Source: Rubrobacter tropicus (GTDB taxonomy: Bacteria; Actinomycetota; Rubrobacteria; Rubrobacterales; Rubrobacteraceae). Taken from it: a stretch of 64,000 bases of DNA. The translations under genes were made by a program, and so were the position numbers. The notes under the pieces are model-generated. The model saw nothing but the letters and a program-made list of their open reading frames with translations. It had not been told where the DNA came from and did no database searches. Position 1 is the first letter of the stretch. Every line of letters begins with the position of its first letter. Below are positions 1-9,799 of the stretch, one piece after another. Where the stretch lies: the NCBI RefSeq assembly GCF_011492945.1, contig NZ_CP045119.1, forward strand, positions 2,542,001 through 2,606,000, written 5' to 3'.

Positions 1-346
1 GAGCGGTGCGGGCTATTGGGGCGCCCGAGGCCTGGCGGACGAAGACGCTCTTGAGGACCTCCCCGAGCTTGCCCGGGGAGATGGTCATGGACAATCCCGC
101 CGCGAAGATGGCGGCGTTGGTGCCGAGGGGGACGGAGACCTTTAGGACGTTCAGGTAGTAGAGCCAGCGGAAGAAGCGTCCGGCGTAGGAGAGGGAGACG
201 AGGCCGAGGATCACGGGGATCAGGGCCAGGTCGAAGCCGGCAAGCGCTTCGGCGAGCTCCCCGAAGTTCGAGAAGACGGCCAGGACCAGGTAGACGGCGA
301 CGCCGAGGGCGACGGCGAGGACGAGGTTTCTGCCGAGCTTCTCCAC
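1..346 (-). CDS. Flippase-like membrane protein (YbhN/UPF0104 type), partial
   Basis: The minus-strand frame opens with GTG at 346, directly after the UbiA stop at 348-350, and runs off the left edge. The 115 visible residues show two hydrophobic segments (about 8-26 and 40-55) and the motif MTISPGKLGEVLKS, which is typical of the lysylphosphatidylglycerol-synthase transmembrane/AglD/YbhN flippase-like family. Such proteins are integral membrane proteins often linked to lipid-carrier or glycolipid steps. Pairing with the upstream DPPR-synthase-like UbiA fits a polyprenyl-phosphate-sugar pathway; that link is inference. The C-terminus is missing because the window ends. Confidence 0.7.
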   Translation of the reverse strand, partial: MEKLGRNLVLAVALGVAVYLVLAVFSNFGELAEALAGFDLALIPVILGLVSLSYAGRFFRWLYYLNVLKVSVPLGTNAAIFAAGLSMTISPGKLGEVLKSVFVRQASGAPIARTA

Positions 347-347
347 C

Positions 348-1235
348 CTAGAGGAAGTAGATGGTCACGCCGACGACGACGAGCCAGAGAAAGAGGGAGA
401 CCTGCAGGGGCCTGTCGGCGAGCAGGAGCGTATCCGGGTTGCCGCCGCCGTCGCGGTGGACGAGGAGCATGTAGCGGAAGACGCCGTAGACCACGAACGG
501 GATGCTCGCCATCATGAAGATCTCGTCCTGGCGCTCGTAGACGGTGAAAGTGTAGAGGGTGTAGGCGATGATGGTGGCGCTAATCATTATGTTCATCATC
601 TCGTCCAGCATCGGCACCGAATAGTCCCTGAGGTTCTTGCGGTGGACGACCGCGCCGTCGCCCAAAGTGGCGAGCTCGTGGCGGCGCTTGGAGAAGCCGA
701 GAAAGAGGGTGAGAAGTCCCGTGCAGACTATCAGCCACGGGGAGATCGGGGCCGCGACCGCCGCAACCCCCGCCAGCGCCCGGATCACGAACCCCGCCGA
801 GATGCTCATGACGTCCAGGATCGCTATGTGCTTTAGGACAGGCGTGTAGACGGCCTGCAACGCGAGGTAGGCGAGCCCCGTCGCCAGGACCCCGAGGTTC
901 ACGTAGAAACTCAGCGCGAGCCCGCCACCTACGAGCAACGCCGAATAGACGACGGCCGCGGGGACCGGCACCTCACCGCTCGCCACGGGCCTCAGCCTCT
1001 TGAGCGGGTGCTTGCGGTCTTCTTCGACGTCGAGGACGTCGTTGAAGGCGTAGACGGCGCCCGAGAGCAAACAGAAGGCGACGAACGTGGTGAGAGCGTC
1101 TGCGACGTGCGAGATCGAGAGGGCCTTACCCGCGAACAGCACCCCGGCCAGCACGAACCCGTTCTTGGTCCACTGCTTCGGCCGCGCGAGTCGGAGGTAG
1201 GACCCCGGAAATCCCTTGGAGCCGCCCGCTTTCAC
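348..1235 (-). CDS. UbiA prenyltransferase, decaprenyl-phosphate phosphoribosyltransferase-like
   Basis: This 295-residue integral membrane UbiA-family protein has eight or nine hydrophobic segments. RPKQWTKN at 18-25, the first Asp-rich motif NDVLDVEED at 65-73 followed by HPLKRLRPVASG, and LDVMSISAGFVIRALAG near 139-155 match the branch that moves phosphoribose from PRPP to decaprenyl phosphate (DPPR synthase, Rv3806c type), rather than the quinone branch. The product feeds polyprenyl-phosphate sugar donors for cell-wall glycans in actinobacteria. The next gene downstream starts two bases after its stop, so the two are probably cotranscribed. Substrate identity is inferred from motifs. Confidence 0.75.
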   Translation of the reverse strand: MKAGGSKGFPGSYLRLARPKQWTKNGFVLAGVLFAGKALSISHVADALTTFVAFCLLSGAVYAFNDVLDVEEDRKHPLKRLRPVASGEVPVPAAVVYSALLVGGGLALSFYVNLGVLATGLAYLALQAVYTPVLKHIAILDVMSISAGFVIRALAGVAAVAAPISPWLIVCTGLLTLFLGFSKRRHELATLGDGAVVHRKNLRDYSVPMLDEMMNIMISATIIAYTLYTFTVYERQDEIFMMASIPFVVYGVFRYMLLVHRDGGGNPDTLLLADRPLQVSLFLWLVVVGVTIYFL

Positions 1236-1245
1236 GATTGCCGGT

Positions 1246-1385
1246 TATACCAGCTTGTCAGCACGCTGGCTACGCCAGCTTGTCAGCACGCTGCGCCCTT
1301 CGGGCTCCGCTTGTCAGCTCGTTCCGCCCTTTGGGCTCCACTCTCAGCACGCTTCGGGCCTAAAGGCCCTCGCTATCAGCTTTCG
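1246..1385. repeat. Intergenic repeat element with hairpin array
   Basis: This spacer holds a chain of short hairpins joined by GTCAGC words: CTGGC-tac-GCCAG, GCCC-ttc-GGGC, GCCC-ttt-GGGC and GGGCC-taaa-GGCCC. It ends in iterated CTATCAGCTTTCGGCTTTCGG. The stems differ in sequence while the spacers are kept. It lies between divergent ubiA (-) and menA (+). It belongs to the dispersed family described in the findings. Confidence 0.75.
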
Positions 1386-1489
1386 GCTTTCGGTGGTTGG
1401 GGGGAAGTTTGTCTTTTCGGAATTGCGGGGGTGGTGCGGGTACACTTGGCCGGGTATGAGTGATGCGCTCGGGGTTGGAGGAGTGGTGC

Positions 1490-2389
1490 GTGGCTGAGCC
1501 GCGGGGGTCGGTGGTGGGCGAGTGGTTCAGGCTCTCGCGGCCTTTTAGCCTTACGGCGGCGGCGGTGCCGGTCTTTTTCGGGACGGCGCTCGCCTCGGAC
1601 GATGGGTATTTTTCCTGGGGGCCTTTCGCGGCGATGTTGCTGGGGAGCCTTTTGATCCAGGCCGCCACCAACATGTTCAACGAGTTTTACGACGAGCAGC
1701 GCGGGCTCGACGTGAGCGGGACCGTCGGGATCGCGGGCTCGATAGTCGCGGGGCGGGTGCGGGCGCAAAGCGTGCTGTTCGGGGCGCTCTTCTGCTACGT
1801 GCTCGCGCTTTTTTGCGGGATCTACTTGATAGTGGTCGGTGGGTGGCCGATCCTGGTCCTCGGGTGCGTCTCGGCGCTCGGCGGCTACCTCTACTCGGCA
1901 GGCCCCCGCCCCATCGCCTACACCCCGGCGAGCGAGGCGGCGGTCTTCGTCTTTATGGGCGTGCTTATAGTGGTCATAGCCTACGCCGTCCAGGGCGCGG
2001 GCTTCCCCCTCTACGTGCCGCTTGCGGCCCTGCCCATCGGCGGGCCCGTGGCGGCCATACTCCTCGCCAACAACCTCCGTGACCTCGTCTCCGACCGCCG
2101 CGGCGGGCGCCGCACGCTCCCGATAGTCTTCGGCCGGGAGACCGGCGTCTTCGTCTACAGGCTCCTCCTCCTCGAACCGTACGTGGCGGTCGGCCTCCTG
2201 ATGGCCTTCGGCGTGGTCCCGCTCGAGTGCGCCCTGGTCTACCCGAGCCTCTTCGCGGCCCTCAGGCTCTGGCGGGACATAGCCGCGTACTCTACGCCGC
2301 GCCGCCTCGACCCCGTCGTCAAGCGAACCGCCGGCCTGCACCTGATCTTCGGTCTCCTCTACACGGCCGGCGTCGTCCTCAGTGGCTGA
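1490..2389 (+). CDS. menA: 1,4-dihydroxy-2-naphthoate polyprenyltransferase (MenA-like)
   Basis: This UbiA-family membrane protein attaches the polyprenyl chain to dihydroxynaphthoate in menaquinone synthesis. FRLSRPFSL near the N-terminus, NMFNEFYDEQRGLD as the first Asp-rich motif and LLANNLRDLVSDRRGGRRTL as the second are the MenA signatures, spread over about eight membrane segments. I prefer GTG at 1490 because GGAGGAG at 1477-1483 sits six bases upstream; an in-frame GTG at 1460 lacks such a site. The next gene overlaps its stop by eight bases. ubiE/menG and the polyprenyl synthase lie a few kb away on the other strand. Confidence 0.85.
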   Translation: MAEPRGSVVGEWFRLSRPFSLTAAAVPVFFGTALASDDGYFSWGPFAAMLLGSLLIQAATNMFNEFYDEQRGLDVSGTVGIAGSIVAGRVRAQSVLFGALFCYVLALFCGIYLIVVGGWPILVLGCVSALGGYLYSAGPRPIAYTPASEAAVFVFMGVLIVVIAYAVQGAGFPLYVPLAALPIGGPVAAILLANNLRDLVSDRRGGRRTLPIVFGRETGVFVYRLLLLEPYVAVGLLMAFGVVPLECALVYPSLFAALRLWRDIAAYSTPRRLDPVVKRTAGLHLIFGLLYTAGVVLSG

Positions 2390-2849
2390 TAAGCACAGGC
2401 CGTACCGGGCCGGCTACCTCCTCTCGGGCACCTCGCCGGACAGGGTCTTCGCCACCCTCCTGGACATCGACGGCTTTCCAAAGTGGGCCGTGGGCCTCCG
2501 CGGCGCCAGAGCGCTCGACGCGCGGGGCAGAAAGACGGGTGAGATCCGAACAGGCGCCACCCTCGAGTTCGTCCTCAGCGCCGCGGGCCTCACCCACGAG
2601 GTCACCAGCGAGATCACGGCCGTCCAACCCCCGCACCTGCTCGAATGGCGCTACACCAAAGGCGCCACCGGCACCGGCGGCTGGTACGTAGAAGAAACCG
2701 GAACTAACACCGTAAAGATAACCCTCTCGACCGACTACCAGGTAAGACCGGCCTGGCTGAACGCCCTGGCCCACCGCCCCTTCTTCCGGGGCCTCACCGA
2801 AGACCTGCTCCGGCGCTCCATCCGCCGCTTCGAGCAAGAGCTGAGATAG
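2382..2849 (+). CDS. SRPBCC/polyketide-cyclase-like protein
   Basis: This 155-residue cytosolic protein begins at GTG, overlapping the menA stop. The pattern of an N-terminal strand, SPDRVFATLLDIDGFPKWA, several beta strands and a long C-terminal helix (LTEDLLRRSIRRFEQELR) is the START/Bet v1-like SRPBCC fold, which binds hydrophobic ligands. Coupling to menA suggests a role near membrane quinone metabolism, such as lipid or quinone binding; this is inference. No catalytic residues can be named. Confidence 0.7.
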   Translation: MADKHRPYRAGYLLSGTSPDRVFATLLDIDGFPKWAVGLRGARALDARGRKTGEIRTGATLEFVLSAAGLTHEVTSEITAVQPPHLLEWRYTKGATGTGGWYVEETGTNTVKITLSTDYQVRPAWLNALAHRPFFRGLTEDLLRRSIRRFEQELR

Positions 2850-3012
2850 CTCTTAGCTATCAGCTGTCAGCTTTTGGTTCGGTGCGAGCCCGACTGTACG
2901 AAGACCGCGGAGCGTTTCAGGCAGAATCTCCACGAACGAAAGCGGCGCCCCCGTGGGGAAGCGCCGCCCGCGCCAGTCTTTGGCTGACCGCTGAAAGCTG
3001 AAAGCTGATGGC
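2850..3012. repeat. Intergenic inverted-repeat element with terminator-like hairpin
   Basis: The element starts in the TAG stop of the SRPBCC gene (AGATAGCTCTTAGC), continues with CTATCAGCTGTCAGC, a roughly 110-nt core, and ends with GGCTGACCGCTGAAAGCTG in the opposite sense. The core contains a GC-rich hairpin at 2942-2967 (GCGGCGC with GCGCCGC). It separates convergent genes and could end transcription from both sides. Confidence 0.75.
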
Positions 3013-3015
3013 TAC

Positions 3016-3891
3016 CTACAAATCCCTCTCGTTCCCGTTCTCTTCGTGGGGCTCGGGGTCGTAGTCATCGTCGTCCCGGTCGTCCGTGTAGTCCGGTTCG
3101 TCTTCGTCGTCGGTGCGGGCCAGTTCGTGGGCCGTGACCTCTGTGGTCGGGTTGACGTAGCGGGCTATGACGATGGAGAGCTCGTACATGATCACCAGGG
3201 GGACGGCGAGCATGATCATGGTGAACGGGTCGGGCGAGGGCGTGATCGCCGCCGCCAGTATCGTGTTGCCGACGATGGCGTGCTTGCGGTACTTTTTGAG
3301 CAGGTTCGCGTCGATGAGACCGAGCTTCGCGCACACGTAGGTCGCCGCCGGAAGCTCGAAGACCAGCCCGCAAGCCAGGAGAAATCGCGTGGTAAACGAG
3401 AGGTAGTACGTTGGCGTGATCATGGTCTCGTACCTGCCCTGGTCCCAGAACAGGAGGAACTGAAGTCCGGCCGGAAGCACGAAGTAGTACCCGAACGCGA
3501 TGCCTGCCAGGAATAGAGAGGAGGCAAGCGTAATGATTATGTAGGTGGTTATCCGGCCCATATCACCAACGGCCGGGGCCACGAAGGCCCACGCCTGGTA
3601 GAGCAACACCGGGATCGCGAGCACGAACGCCGCCCAGAGGGCGAGCTTCATGTCGCTGATGAACTGCTCCCCGACCGCCGTGACGACGAGTTTCTGGTCC
3701 TGAAACTGGCCACCCGCGGGCTCCAGGAGAAAGTAGAAGAGCCGCTCGCGAAAAAACCACGTGACGATGGCGGCTAGGACGAAGACCGCGGCGACCTTGA
3801 TGATCCTGGAGCGCAACTCGCCCAGGTGCTCGATCAGGGTCATCCGCGCCTCGTCGCGCGGGCTCGTGGGGATTCTTAGTCGGCTAGCCAT
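3016..3891 (-). CDS. tatC: Sec-independent protein translocase TatC
   Basis: TatC is the six-span membrane receptor for twin-arginine signal peptides. The 291 residues contain the conserved N-terminal MTLIEHLGELRSRI, the periplasmic FLLEPAGG loop, WAFVAPAV, and the late PSPDPFTMIMLAVPLVIMYELSI segment. The acidic C-terminal tail (about the last 45 residues, rich in D and E) is lineage-specific. It follows tatA by 27 bases, a standard tatAC unit. The Tat-type sugar-binding lipoprotein at 36999-38342 is a likely client. Confidence 0.97.
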   Translation of the reverse strand: MASRLRIPTSPRDEARMTLIEHLGELRSRIIKVAAVFVLAAIVTWFFRERLFYFLLEPAGGQFQDQKLVVTAVGEQFISDMKLALWAAFVLAIPVLLYQAWAFVAPAVGDMGRITTYIIITLASSLFLAGIAFGYYFVLPAGLQFLLFWDQGRYETMITPTYYLSFTTRFLLACGLVFELPAATYVCAKLGLIDANLLKKYRKHAIVGNTILAAAITPSPDPFTMIMLAVPLVIMYELSIVIARYVNPTTEVTAHELARTDDEDEPDYTDDRDDDDYDPEPHEENGNERDL

Positions 3892-3918
3892 CTAGGCTGA
3901 GACGGTCTTTTTTCGGAC

Positions 3919-4218
3919 CTAGCTGCGCTTCTGCTCGGCCTTCTCGGCCCGGACGGTGGCGTCGTCTTCGACCTTGGCCTCGTCGGTCTTATCCTCGGCG
4001 ACGGGACCTTCCTCGTCCTTTTTCTCCTTGTCCTTCTTGTCCTTGTCCTCTAGCTGGCCCTCTTTGGTTCCGGCCTTGAACTCGCGCACGCCGCTACCCA
4101 GGCCGCGGGCGAGCTCGGGGATGCGCTTCGCCCCGAAGAGTAGCAGGATCACGACGAGGGCTATTATCAACTCCGTCGGTCCTAGTGTTGGCAATCCGGG
4201 TATTAGGGCGAAACTCAT
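3919..4218 (-). CDS. tatA: Twin-arginine translocase TatA/TatB subunit
   Basis: This 99-residue protein has one N-terminal membrane helix, the FGAKRIPELARGLGSGVREF hinge and amphipathic helix of TatA, and a long highly charged tail of K, D and E. TatA oligomerises to form the Tat export path with TatC. A GAGGAGG Shine-Dalgarno precedes the ATG, and a -10 TATAAT lies 40 bases upstream. A second, shorter TatA/B-like gene sits at 32043. Confidence 0.95.
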   Translation of the reverse strand: MSFALIPGLPTLGPTELIIALVVILLLFGAKRIPELARGLGSGVREFKAGTKEGQLEDKDKKDKEKKDEEGPVAEDKTDEAKVEDDATVRAEKAEQKRS

Positions 4219-4257
4219 CTTTCCTCCTCACGGCTGACCCACAAAATCGTTCCGTCC

Positions 4258-4288
4258 ATTATACGCCCTCCGGCGCGGCGCGGATCAA
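4258..4288 (-). promoter_or_regulatory. Predicted sigma-A promoter of tatAC
   Basis: On the minus strand TTGATC (4288-4283) and a perfect TATAAT (4263-4258) are separated by 19 bases, slightly longer than ideal. The transcript would begin about 35 bases before the tatA ATG. The -35 overlaps the stop of the upstream TPR gene, so tatAC has its own promoter. Confidence 0.6.
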
Positions 4289-4926
4289 GGCTGAACGCCC
4301 GTGGTCTCCTCCCCGCCCGCCAGAAGCGCCGAGATGCGCTCTTTTATAGCCTGGGAATCTTGCCCGTTGGGCTCTCGGTCGAGGTAGCCGTTGTAGTACT
4401 TGATGGCTTCTGCGGTCTCGCCGGCCTGGTCGTAGTTCTGCCCGGCCGCCGCGTAGAGGTCCTCGTTCTTCGGGTCGAGTTCCGTGGCGGTGGCGAAGGA
4501 GTCGCCGGCCTTGCCGTAGAGCTCTCTCTGCTCTTTGGGCTCGACACCGGGCGCCTGCTGCTGGTAGACGGAGCCGAGCAAAGCCGGTATCTCGGCGTTC
4601 TTCGGCGCCTTCTCGCGGCCTTCCCGCAACACTTTCGCGGCGTCGTCGTACTGCCCGTTCTGGGCGTAGAGGCCCGCGAGATCTGTTATGGCGTCGGGGT
4701 CTTTGGGGTTGTTTTCAAGGTCCTTCTTCGCCTCGTCTATGGCGTCCTGCGTGCTTGGAACCTGGTCTTGCTGCTGGGCCTGGTCCTGGTTGCCGAACAC
4801 GTCGAACAGGTTGTAGTTGGTGTTCATACCGAAACCGAGAAGGATCGACGAAAGCAGGAAGAAGGCCGCGAGAACGATGGCGACCACGGCCATAACGCGG
4901 CCGAGCCTCTTGCGGTTCATCATCAT
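4285..4926 (-). CDS. Membrane-anchored TPR protein
   Basis: The 213-residue protein has a short basic N-terminus, one membrane helix (about 10-31), a Gln/Asp-rich linker and then tetratricopeptide-type helical repeats (NPKDPDAITDLAGLYAQNGQ, ELDPKNEDLYAAAGQNYDQ). TPR arrays are protein-protein interaction scaffolds; here they would face the outside or inside depending on topology. It is the last gene after the menaquinone-type operon and just before tatAC. No specific partner can be named. Confidence 0.75.
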   Translation of the reverse strand: MMMNRKRLGRVMAVVAIVLAAFFLLSSILLGFGMNTNYNLFDVFGNQDQAQQQDQVPSTQDAIDEAKKDLENNPKDPDAITDLAGLYAQNGQYDDAAKVLREGREKAPKNAEIPALLGSVYQQQAPGVEPKEQRELYGKAGDSFATATELDPKNEDLYAAAGQNYDQAGETAEAIKYYNGYLDREPNGQDSQAIKERISALLAGGEETTGVQP

Positions 4927-4948
4927 AGCGGGCTACCCCCGGGGACGT

Positions 4949-6190
4949 TCAGCCTTCCGCGCGATTGTATATCACGTCGCCACCCGCGACCGTCGCCACC
5001 ACTCCCCCGCCGGCGGCGGCCTCGACGGCTTCGAGTTCGGGGTCCGAACCACCGGGCGCCACCTCGACGACCGCGAGGTCGGCCCACTTGCCCGCCTCCA
5101 GGCTACCCGTCTCCCCGCCGACGCCGACGACCCGCGCCCCCTCCAGCGTCGCCAGGCGAAGGGCCGTGGCCCCGTCGAAGCCGTGGAGGCCCAACGCCAC
5201 CAAAGTCTCCTCGAAGAGGTTCATGCTCGGGCTGCTCCACAGGCCGTCCGTGCCCATCCCAACCCTCACCCCGCGCTCCATCATCAGCGGCACGGGCGAG
5301 ACGCCGCAGCCGAGGTTCTCGTTTGACCGGGGGCAGTGGGCAGCAGCGACCCCCGTGCGGGCCAGGATCTCGACCTCTTCCTCCCCCACCCCGGTCGCCA
5401 GGTGCGCGGCTATCGTCTCGGGCGCGAGCATCTCGATGCCCTCCGCGTAGCGCACGGGAGAGACCCCGACCCCTCCCCACGCGTTACTGCCGAAGATATC
5501 GGCCAGGCCGCCCGTTCCTTTCCGGACGAACTCGACCTCCTCGGGGCTCTCCGAGAGGTGGAAGGCGAGCGTCCAGCCCATCTCCCGCGTCCGGCGCGCC
5601 GCCAGCCGGGACGACTCCGGATCGACGGTGTAAGGAGAGTGTACGCTCACCCGCGCCGCGACCCGTGGGGGCAGGCCGTCGTTCATCTTCTGGACCCTCT
5701 GGATGATCGAGTCGACTATATCCCGAGGTTCGGCGCCGTCGTAGTCGCCGGGGAAGAACTCGGCGTAGACCGTGCCGGCCATGCCGCTCTCGACGAGCTG
5801 AGGCAGGCACTCCCCGTAGGGTGAGGACTCGGCCATAAAGGTGGTGCCGGCCTCCACGGCCTCGCGGGCGGAGTCGCGGGCCGCCTCGGCGGTCCAACTC
5901 TCTTTCTCCGGCAGCCGCTCTATGAGCTTCGTCAGCCAGCCCGAGAACGTCCCGCCGGGGGGCGCGTCCTTGGTCCTGAAGCCCAGGTGCGCGTGGGCGT
6001 TGACGGCGCCCGGGACGATAGTGGAGCGGGGAAAGAAGCGGACGGGGGCCTCCGGGTTGGCGCGGCTGACCTCCGCGAGGGGGCCGACCGCGGAGATCCT
6101 GCCGTCCTGGATAAGCACGGCGCCGTCGGGGATCGGTGGGCCCGAGACCGGCATAAGGGTGCCGGCGGCGAAGATCGCGGCCTCAGGCAT
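4949..6190 (-). CDS. Amidohydrolase-family deaminase (SAH/aminodeoxyfutalosine deaminase type)
   Basis: This 413-residue metal-dependent amidohydrolase has the HAHLGF site after the first strand, AFHLSESPEE (metal His), the late HCPRSN and GTDGLWSS containing the metal Asp. This set is shared by S-adenosylhomocysteine/methylthioadenosine, atrazine-type and aminodeoxyfutalosine deaminases. Its ATG overlaps the polyprenyl synthase stop by eight bases. In an operon with ubiE/menG and a polyprenyl synthase, aminodeoxyfutalosine deamination for menaquinone synthesis is an attractive guess, but the substrate cannot be read from sequence. Confidence 0.7.
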   Translation of the reverse strand: MPEAAIFAAGTLMPVSGPPIPDGAVLIQDGRISAVGPLAEVSRANPEAPVRFFPRSTIVPGAVNAHAHLGFRTKDAPPGGTFSGWLTKLIERLPEKESWTAEAARDSAREAVEAGTTFMAESSPYGECLPQLVESGMAGTVYAEFFPGDYDGAEPRDIVDSIIQRVQKMNDGLPPRVAARVSVHSPYTVDPESSRLAARRTREMGWTLAFHLSESPEEVEFVRKGTGGLADIFGSNAWGGVGVSPVRYAEGIEMLAPETIAAHLATGVGEEEVEILARTGVAAAHCPRSNENLGCGVSPVPLMMERGVRVGMGTDGLWSSPSMNLFEETLVALGLHGFDGATALRLATLEGARVVGVGGETGSLEAGKWADLAVVEVAPGGSDPELEAVEAAAGGGVVATVAGGDVIYNRAEG

Positions 6191-7232
6191 CCCTTCCGAC
6201 CACCTCCGAAGCGACGGATTCCAGAAAATCCCGCTCCGGGCAGTCGGGCAGGAGGCTCAGGTCCCGCAAGGCGCCCTCGATCTCACCCCGCGCCCACTCT
6301 TCGGTCTTCTCGACGGCCCCCGTCGCAAGCACGGCCTCTATACCAGCTTCGAGAAGCTCGGCCGACGGCCTGGGGTCCGAGAGCACCCGCCGGATGGTCC
6401 CGGAATCCCCCTCCCGCAAGGCGAAGATGACCGGCAGCGTGACGGTCCCCTCGACGAGGTCCGTCCCGATGCCCTTGCCCATGAGGCCGGGCTTGCCGAC
6501 GAGATCCATGATGTCGTCGGACATCTGGAAGGCGATGCCCAGAGCCTGCCCGTAGGTGGCGAGCGCGTCGATCTGCGCGAGCGAGAGCCCGCCTAAAGTT
6601 CCGCCCGCCACGCACGCGACCCTGAAGAGGCCCGCGGTCTTCTTCCTTATGTGCTCCAGGTACGCCTCGACCTCGACGGTGGCCCCGTTGGCCCTGTACT
6701 GCTCCAACTCACCGACCGCGAGGCCGACGGACGCCTCCGCGAAGGCCCGCACGAGCCTCGGGTCGCCTATGCCGGCAAGACCGGAGAACGTCTCGGCGAA
6801 GAGGTAGTCCCCGGTCGCCGCGGCGACCTCGCGCCCGTAACGCGCCGCGGCCGTGGGTATCCCCCGCCGCGTCTTCGCACCATCCACGATGTCGTCGTGG
6901 ACCAGGGTCGCCGTGTGCAGGACCTCGATGGCCGTCGCGGCCCGTAGCAGGTCGCCCGTGTCGGCATCCCCCATCCGGGCGGCCAGGATCAGGAGCAGAG
7001 GCCTCAGGCGCTTGCCCCCGGACGTCAGAGCCTCCAGCGAAGGCCGCACGAGCGGTGCGGGGGCGCGTTCGCCCACGTCCGCGAGGAGGTCCTCGACCTC
7101 GTCCACGGTCTCGAAAGCCCCTTCGGGAAGGGCCGAGCGGAGTTTACCGGGGTCCGTCGCGGCTTCCCGTTCCGCTGTGGAGGGTGATGATGCCGCCCCC
7201 GAGCCTGCTCCATGTAACATTTTGTAATCCAT
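6183..7232 (-). CDS. Polyprenyl diphosphate synthase (HepT-like catalytic subunit)
   Basis: A trans-type isoprenyl diphosphate synthase that elongates the allylic chain with IPP, here probably for the menaquinone side chain. GGKRLRPLLL binds the diphosphate, VHDDIVDGAKTRRG is the first and QMSDDIMDLVG the second Asp-rich motif, and KGIGTDLVEGTVTLP follows. The start at 7232 overlaps ubiE by 89 bases; the first about 40 residues are low-complexity, so a later start is possible. The order small subunit-ubiE-catalytic subunit mirrors Bacillus hepS-menG-hepT. Confidence 0.88.
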   Translation of the reverse strand: MDYKMLHGAGSGAASSPSTAEREAATDPGKLRSALPEGAFETVDEVEDLLADVGERAPAPLVRPSLEALTSGGKRLRPLLLILAARMGDADTGDLLRAATAIEVLHTATLVHDDIVDGAKTRRGIPTAAARYGREVAAATGDYLFAETFSGLAGIGDPRLVRAFAEASVGLAVGELEQYRANGATVEVEAYLEHIRKKTAGLFRVACVAGGTLGGLSLAQIDALATYGQALGIAFQMSDDIMDLVGKPGLMGKGIGTDLVEGTVTLPVIFALREGDSGTIRRVLSDPRPSAELLEAGIEAVLATGAVEKTEEWARGEIEGALRDLSLLPDCPERDFLESVASEVVGRDA

Positions 7233-7902
7233 TACGCTCCATTATGACAGCTAACTCGCCGGGTGCCACGAACTCTTTCACGGATTCCGGCAAATAAGAG
7301 TACGCGTGGGCGTCGCCGGAGATCACACCCCCCACCCTTGGCACTATCCTGTCGAACCACAGCCCGTAAAAGGCGCCGGCCAGCTTTCCGGCGGGCCTGG
7401 CTATCTCCAGGCAGACGGCCTGCCCGCCCGGCCTGAGCACCCGGTTCATCTCGGCGAAGAGCCCGTCGAGGTCGGGGATGTTGCGGGCCCCGTAGGCGAT
7501 AGCGGCCGCGTCGAAGCGCCCGGACGGCACGCCCTGAAGGTCGGTGGCGTCGCCCAGCCTGTACTCGACGTTGGGCGCTGGCCTGGCCTCTGCCGCCCGC
7601 AGCATCTCGGAGGAGAAATCCACGCCGAGCACGGAGCCCGTCGGGCCGACGGCGTTCGCGAGCGCGCGGGTGAGGCTCCCCGTGCCGCAGGCGAGGTCGA
7701 GGGCGGTATCGCCGGGGCGGAGGCCCGTGGCCCTTACCACCTTGCGGTTCCAGAGCTTGTAGAGTCCCGCGGTCATTACGGCGTTCAGCAGCTCGTAGCG
7801 GCCTGCTATGCGGTCGAACATGTCCCGCACGAGGCGGGCCCGCTCCTCGCCCGAGGGCAGGTTTCTCGCGGGCGTCCGCCGCGGGTTACTCGAACCCGTC
7901 AC
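7144..7902 (-). CDS. ubiE: Demethylmenaquinone methyltransferase (UbiE/MenG)
   Basis: This SAM-dependent class I methyltransferase carries out the last C-methylation of menaquinone. FDRIAGRYELLNAVMTAGL at the N-terminus, LDLACGTGSLT as SAM motif I, AYGARNIPDLDGLFAEMNRV and LRPGGQAVCLEIARP are UbiE signatures. The protein has 252 residues, near the usual 230-250; about eight residues at the C-terminus are extra. It overlaps the small HepS-like gene by 17 bases and the polyprenyl synthase downstream. Confidence 0.92.
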   Translation of the reverse strand: MTGSSNPRRTPARNLPSGEERARLVRDMFDRIAGRYELLNAVMTAGLYKLWNRKVVRATGLRPGDTALDLACGTGSLTRALANAVGPTGSVLGVDFSSEMLRAAEARPAPNVEYRLGDATDLQGVPSGRFDAAAIAYGARNIPDLDGLFAEMNRVLRPGGQAVCLEIARPAGKLAGAFYGLWFDRIVPRVGGVISGDAHAYSYLPESVKEFVAPGELAVIMERNGLQNVTWSRLGGGIITLHSGTGSRDGPR

Positions 7903-8319
7903 GAAGCTCCCGCGCGGCCTCTCGCACCCGCTCCTCTGATCTTTGTGCGCCCTCTTCAGAGACTATGTCCAGCAGTTCGGCGAGGTGTGGGGTCCAGGTA
8001 TCGACTGAGACGGGTTCGCCCGAGGCGATGCGGCCCGCGCCGTCCCGGATCATGCGGCTCGCGACCGCCACGAAGCGGGGCTCGTCTAACCTGGCTATGG
8101 TCTCCACGGAGAGCGCGTAGGCGTTGTCCCCGACCAGCACCCCGTCGTCCGTCGCGCCCCCGGGACCGCAGCCGTAGTGAGCGTCGAAGCCCCGCTGCAG
8201 GTGCCCGAGCGCCCGCGCCACGACCCCCGCGCGGTCGTGGCCTTCGGGCAGGCCGGCCGCGGCCTTCAGGAACAGGTCTTCCAGCGAGATGCCGGGCGTG
8301 CGCCTGGCGGTCTCTTCCA

Positions 8320-8320
<1 letters not shown>
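7886..8320 (-). CDS. Small HepS-like protein (possible non-catalytic polyprenyl synthase subunit)
   Basis: The ATG overlaps the hemL stop (ATGA) and gives 144 residues, predicted largely helical. GVLVGDNAYALSVETIARLD followed by EPRFVAVASRMIRDGAGR resembles the stretch TGDYLFAETFSGLAGIGDPR of the neighbouring polyprenyl synthase, but neither DDxxD motif is present. Its place directly before ubiE and the catalytic synthase is that of hepS (subunit 1 of heptaprenyl diphosphate synthase) in Firmicutes. I read it as a regulatory or chain-length-setting small subunit. It is shorter than classical HepS (about 250), so the assignment is tentative. Confidence 0.5.
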
Positions 8321-9603
<1,283 letters not shown>

Positions 9604-9799
9604 CTTCAATAAAGTCCTTGCATCCAGGCTCTCGCCGCTACCCTGCAAAACGCGCGAACCCCCTTGTAAGCGCCTGACGGAAGTGTATTATCCCCGGCCC
9701 TCGCCGGTGGTGACAGAGCTTACCCGAAGTCGGCGTTCTTTGACGGGCGTTGCGATGGGGCGAGCGGCCGCGGGGAACCTCAAAACCCAAGAACCAGAA

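Noticed and set aside
1216-1680. Short frames over the repeat upstream of menA
   Set aside because: They are made of repeat-derived low-complexity sequence and no Shine-Dalgarno precedes them.
4360-5706. A 448-codon plus-strand frame opposite the TPR and amidohydrolase genes
   Set aside because: It starts in antisense TPR sequence and runs into Arg/Pro-rich nonsense; no ribosome site or family match.
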